6,340 nucleotides of DNA from NCBI GenBank assembly GCA_905216175.1, contig CAJMSV010000095.1:1-6340 (forward strand). The letters are read 5' to 3'. Source of the stretch: an uncultured bacterium. GTDB taxonomy: Bacteria > Actinomycetota > Coriobacteriia > Coriobacteriales > Coriobacteriaceae. Position numbers and translations under genes: made by a program. Each line of letters begins with the position of its first letter. The first letter of the stretch is position 1. A model generated the notes under the pieces. The model saw only the letters and a program-made list of their open reading frames with translations, made no database searches and had not been told where the DNA came from. Positions 6,187 through 6,340 of this stretch are shown piece by piece.

Positions 6187-6340
6187 ATGAAAATGTTTTT
6201 ATGTTCGCACTTTTCAAGTGTAGGAAGTCTGATAAAGGAAGAAATTGAAAATAAAAAAGTCGTATTTATTCCAACAGCTTCGCTGCGTGAAGGCTACACC
6301 GGTTATGTCGGCTCGGCTCGAAAATTATTCAAAAAGTTGG
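6187..6340 (+). CDS. Peptidase E-like (S51 / type 1 glutamine amidotransferase-like) protein, 5' part only
   Basis: The ATG at 6187 opens 51 complete codons and is still open at the window edge. AAAGGAGA at 6173-6180, 6 bases upstream, is a strong ribosome binding site and decides the start. The translation begins MKMFLCSHFSSVGSLIKEEI, continues NKKVVFIPTASLREGYTG and then YVGSARKLFKKL. This resembles the N-terminus of peptidase E-type proteins: a first beta strand MKxFLxSxF, then the strand-turn VxFIPTAS, then a YVxxARKxLxKL helix. The family includes dipeptidases cleaving Asp-X bonds and many uncharacterised cytoplasmic members. The catalytic Ser and His lie beyond the window, so activity cannot be judged. 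Composition is about 37% GC with AAA, TTA and ATA codons, clearly unlike the genes to the left, which suggests acquired DNA. Confidence 0.72.
   Translation, partial: MKMFLCSHFSSVGSLIKEEIENKKVVFIPTASLREGYTGYVGSARKLFKKL

Noticed and set aside
6012..6248. A 78-codon plus-strand frame overlapping the peptidase-like gene
   Set aside because: Out of frame with the better supported ATG at 6187, which has a strong ribosome binding site and family resemblance; the translation crosses hairpin sequence.
1..6340. CRISPR arrays, tRNA or rRNA genes, insertion sequence ends
   Set aside because: No regularly spaced repeats, no tRNA cloverleaf or rRNA-like segments, and no transposase or clear terminal inverted repeats with target duplication were seen.

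Overview
The window looks like a chromosomal segment from a high-GC Gram-positive gut actinobacterium of the Coriobacteriia, probably Collinsella or a close relative. This is inferred from remembered protein resemblance, GTG/TTG starts with purine-rich ribosome binding sites, and the Coriobacteria-like IleS and alcohol dehydrogenase sequences; no search was run. GC content is high up to about position 5680 and then falls; the last gene fragment is about 37% GC.

Left part (1-4470, minus strand): a housekeeping block read right to left. It starts with an extended -10 promoter near 4465, followed by an isoleucine T-box leader (about 4445-4105) ending in a conditional terminator. Then come ileS (GTG start at 4104, stop at 1303), an intrinsic terminator (about 1194-1234), lspA (TTG start at 1081) and an RluA/RluD-type pseudouridine synthase gene overlapping lspA by one base (TAATG). 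The T-box makes ileS expression respond to uncharged tRNA-Ile. lspA and the synthase gene appear to form a separate unit with its own weak candidate promoter. The synthase gene is broken: its catalytic HRLD motif reads HSLD and an in-frame TAA stands where a conserved lysine is expected, although family-like sequence continues in the same frame to the window edge.

Middle (4591-5673, plus strand, divergent from ileS): an iron-containing alcohol dehydrogenase of the glycerol dehydrogenase-like family, about 360 codons, interrupted by an in-frame TAA at codon 287. The rest of the C-terminal domain is still readable in the same frame for 73 codons up to a TAG.

Right part (5674-6340): about 510 bases without a convincing gene. 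It holds three successive hairpins with T-tracts (5683-5725, 5745-5792, 5848-5885) and a dense chain of further inverted repeats (5923-6086) that may be a structured RNA or leader. A candidate promoter follows, then the first 51 codons of an AT-rich peptidase E-like (S51) gene that runs off the window. This part looks like different, possibly acquired, DNA.

The most unusual signal is a set of local substitution clusters that keep the reading frame but hit conserved residues: the pseudouridine synthase active site, the IleS KMSKS loop (reads TKSKS), and the dehydrogenase after codon 284. Against remembered family consensus, many look like pyrimidine-to-A changes on the coding strand. Real decay, localized mutagenesis and sequencing or assembly error cannot be told apart from this sequence alone. 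I did not find a convincing new multi-gene system.
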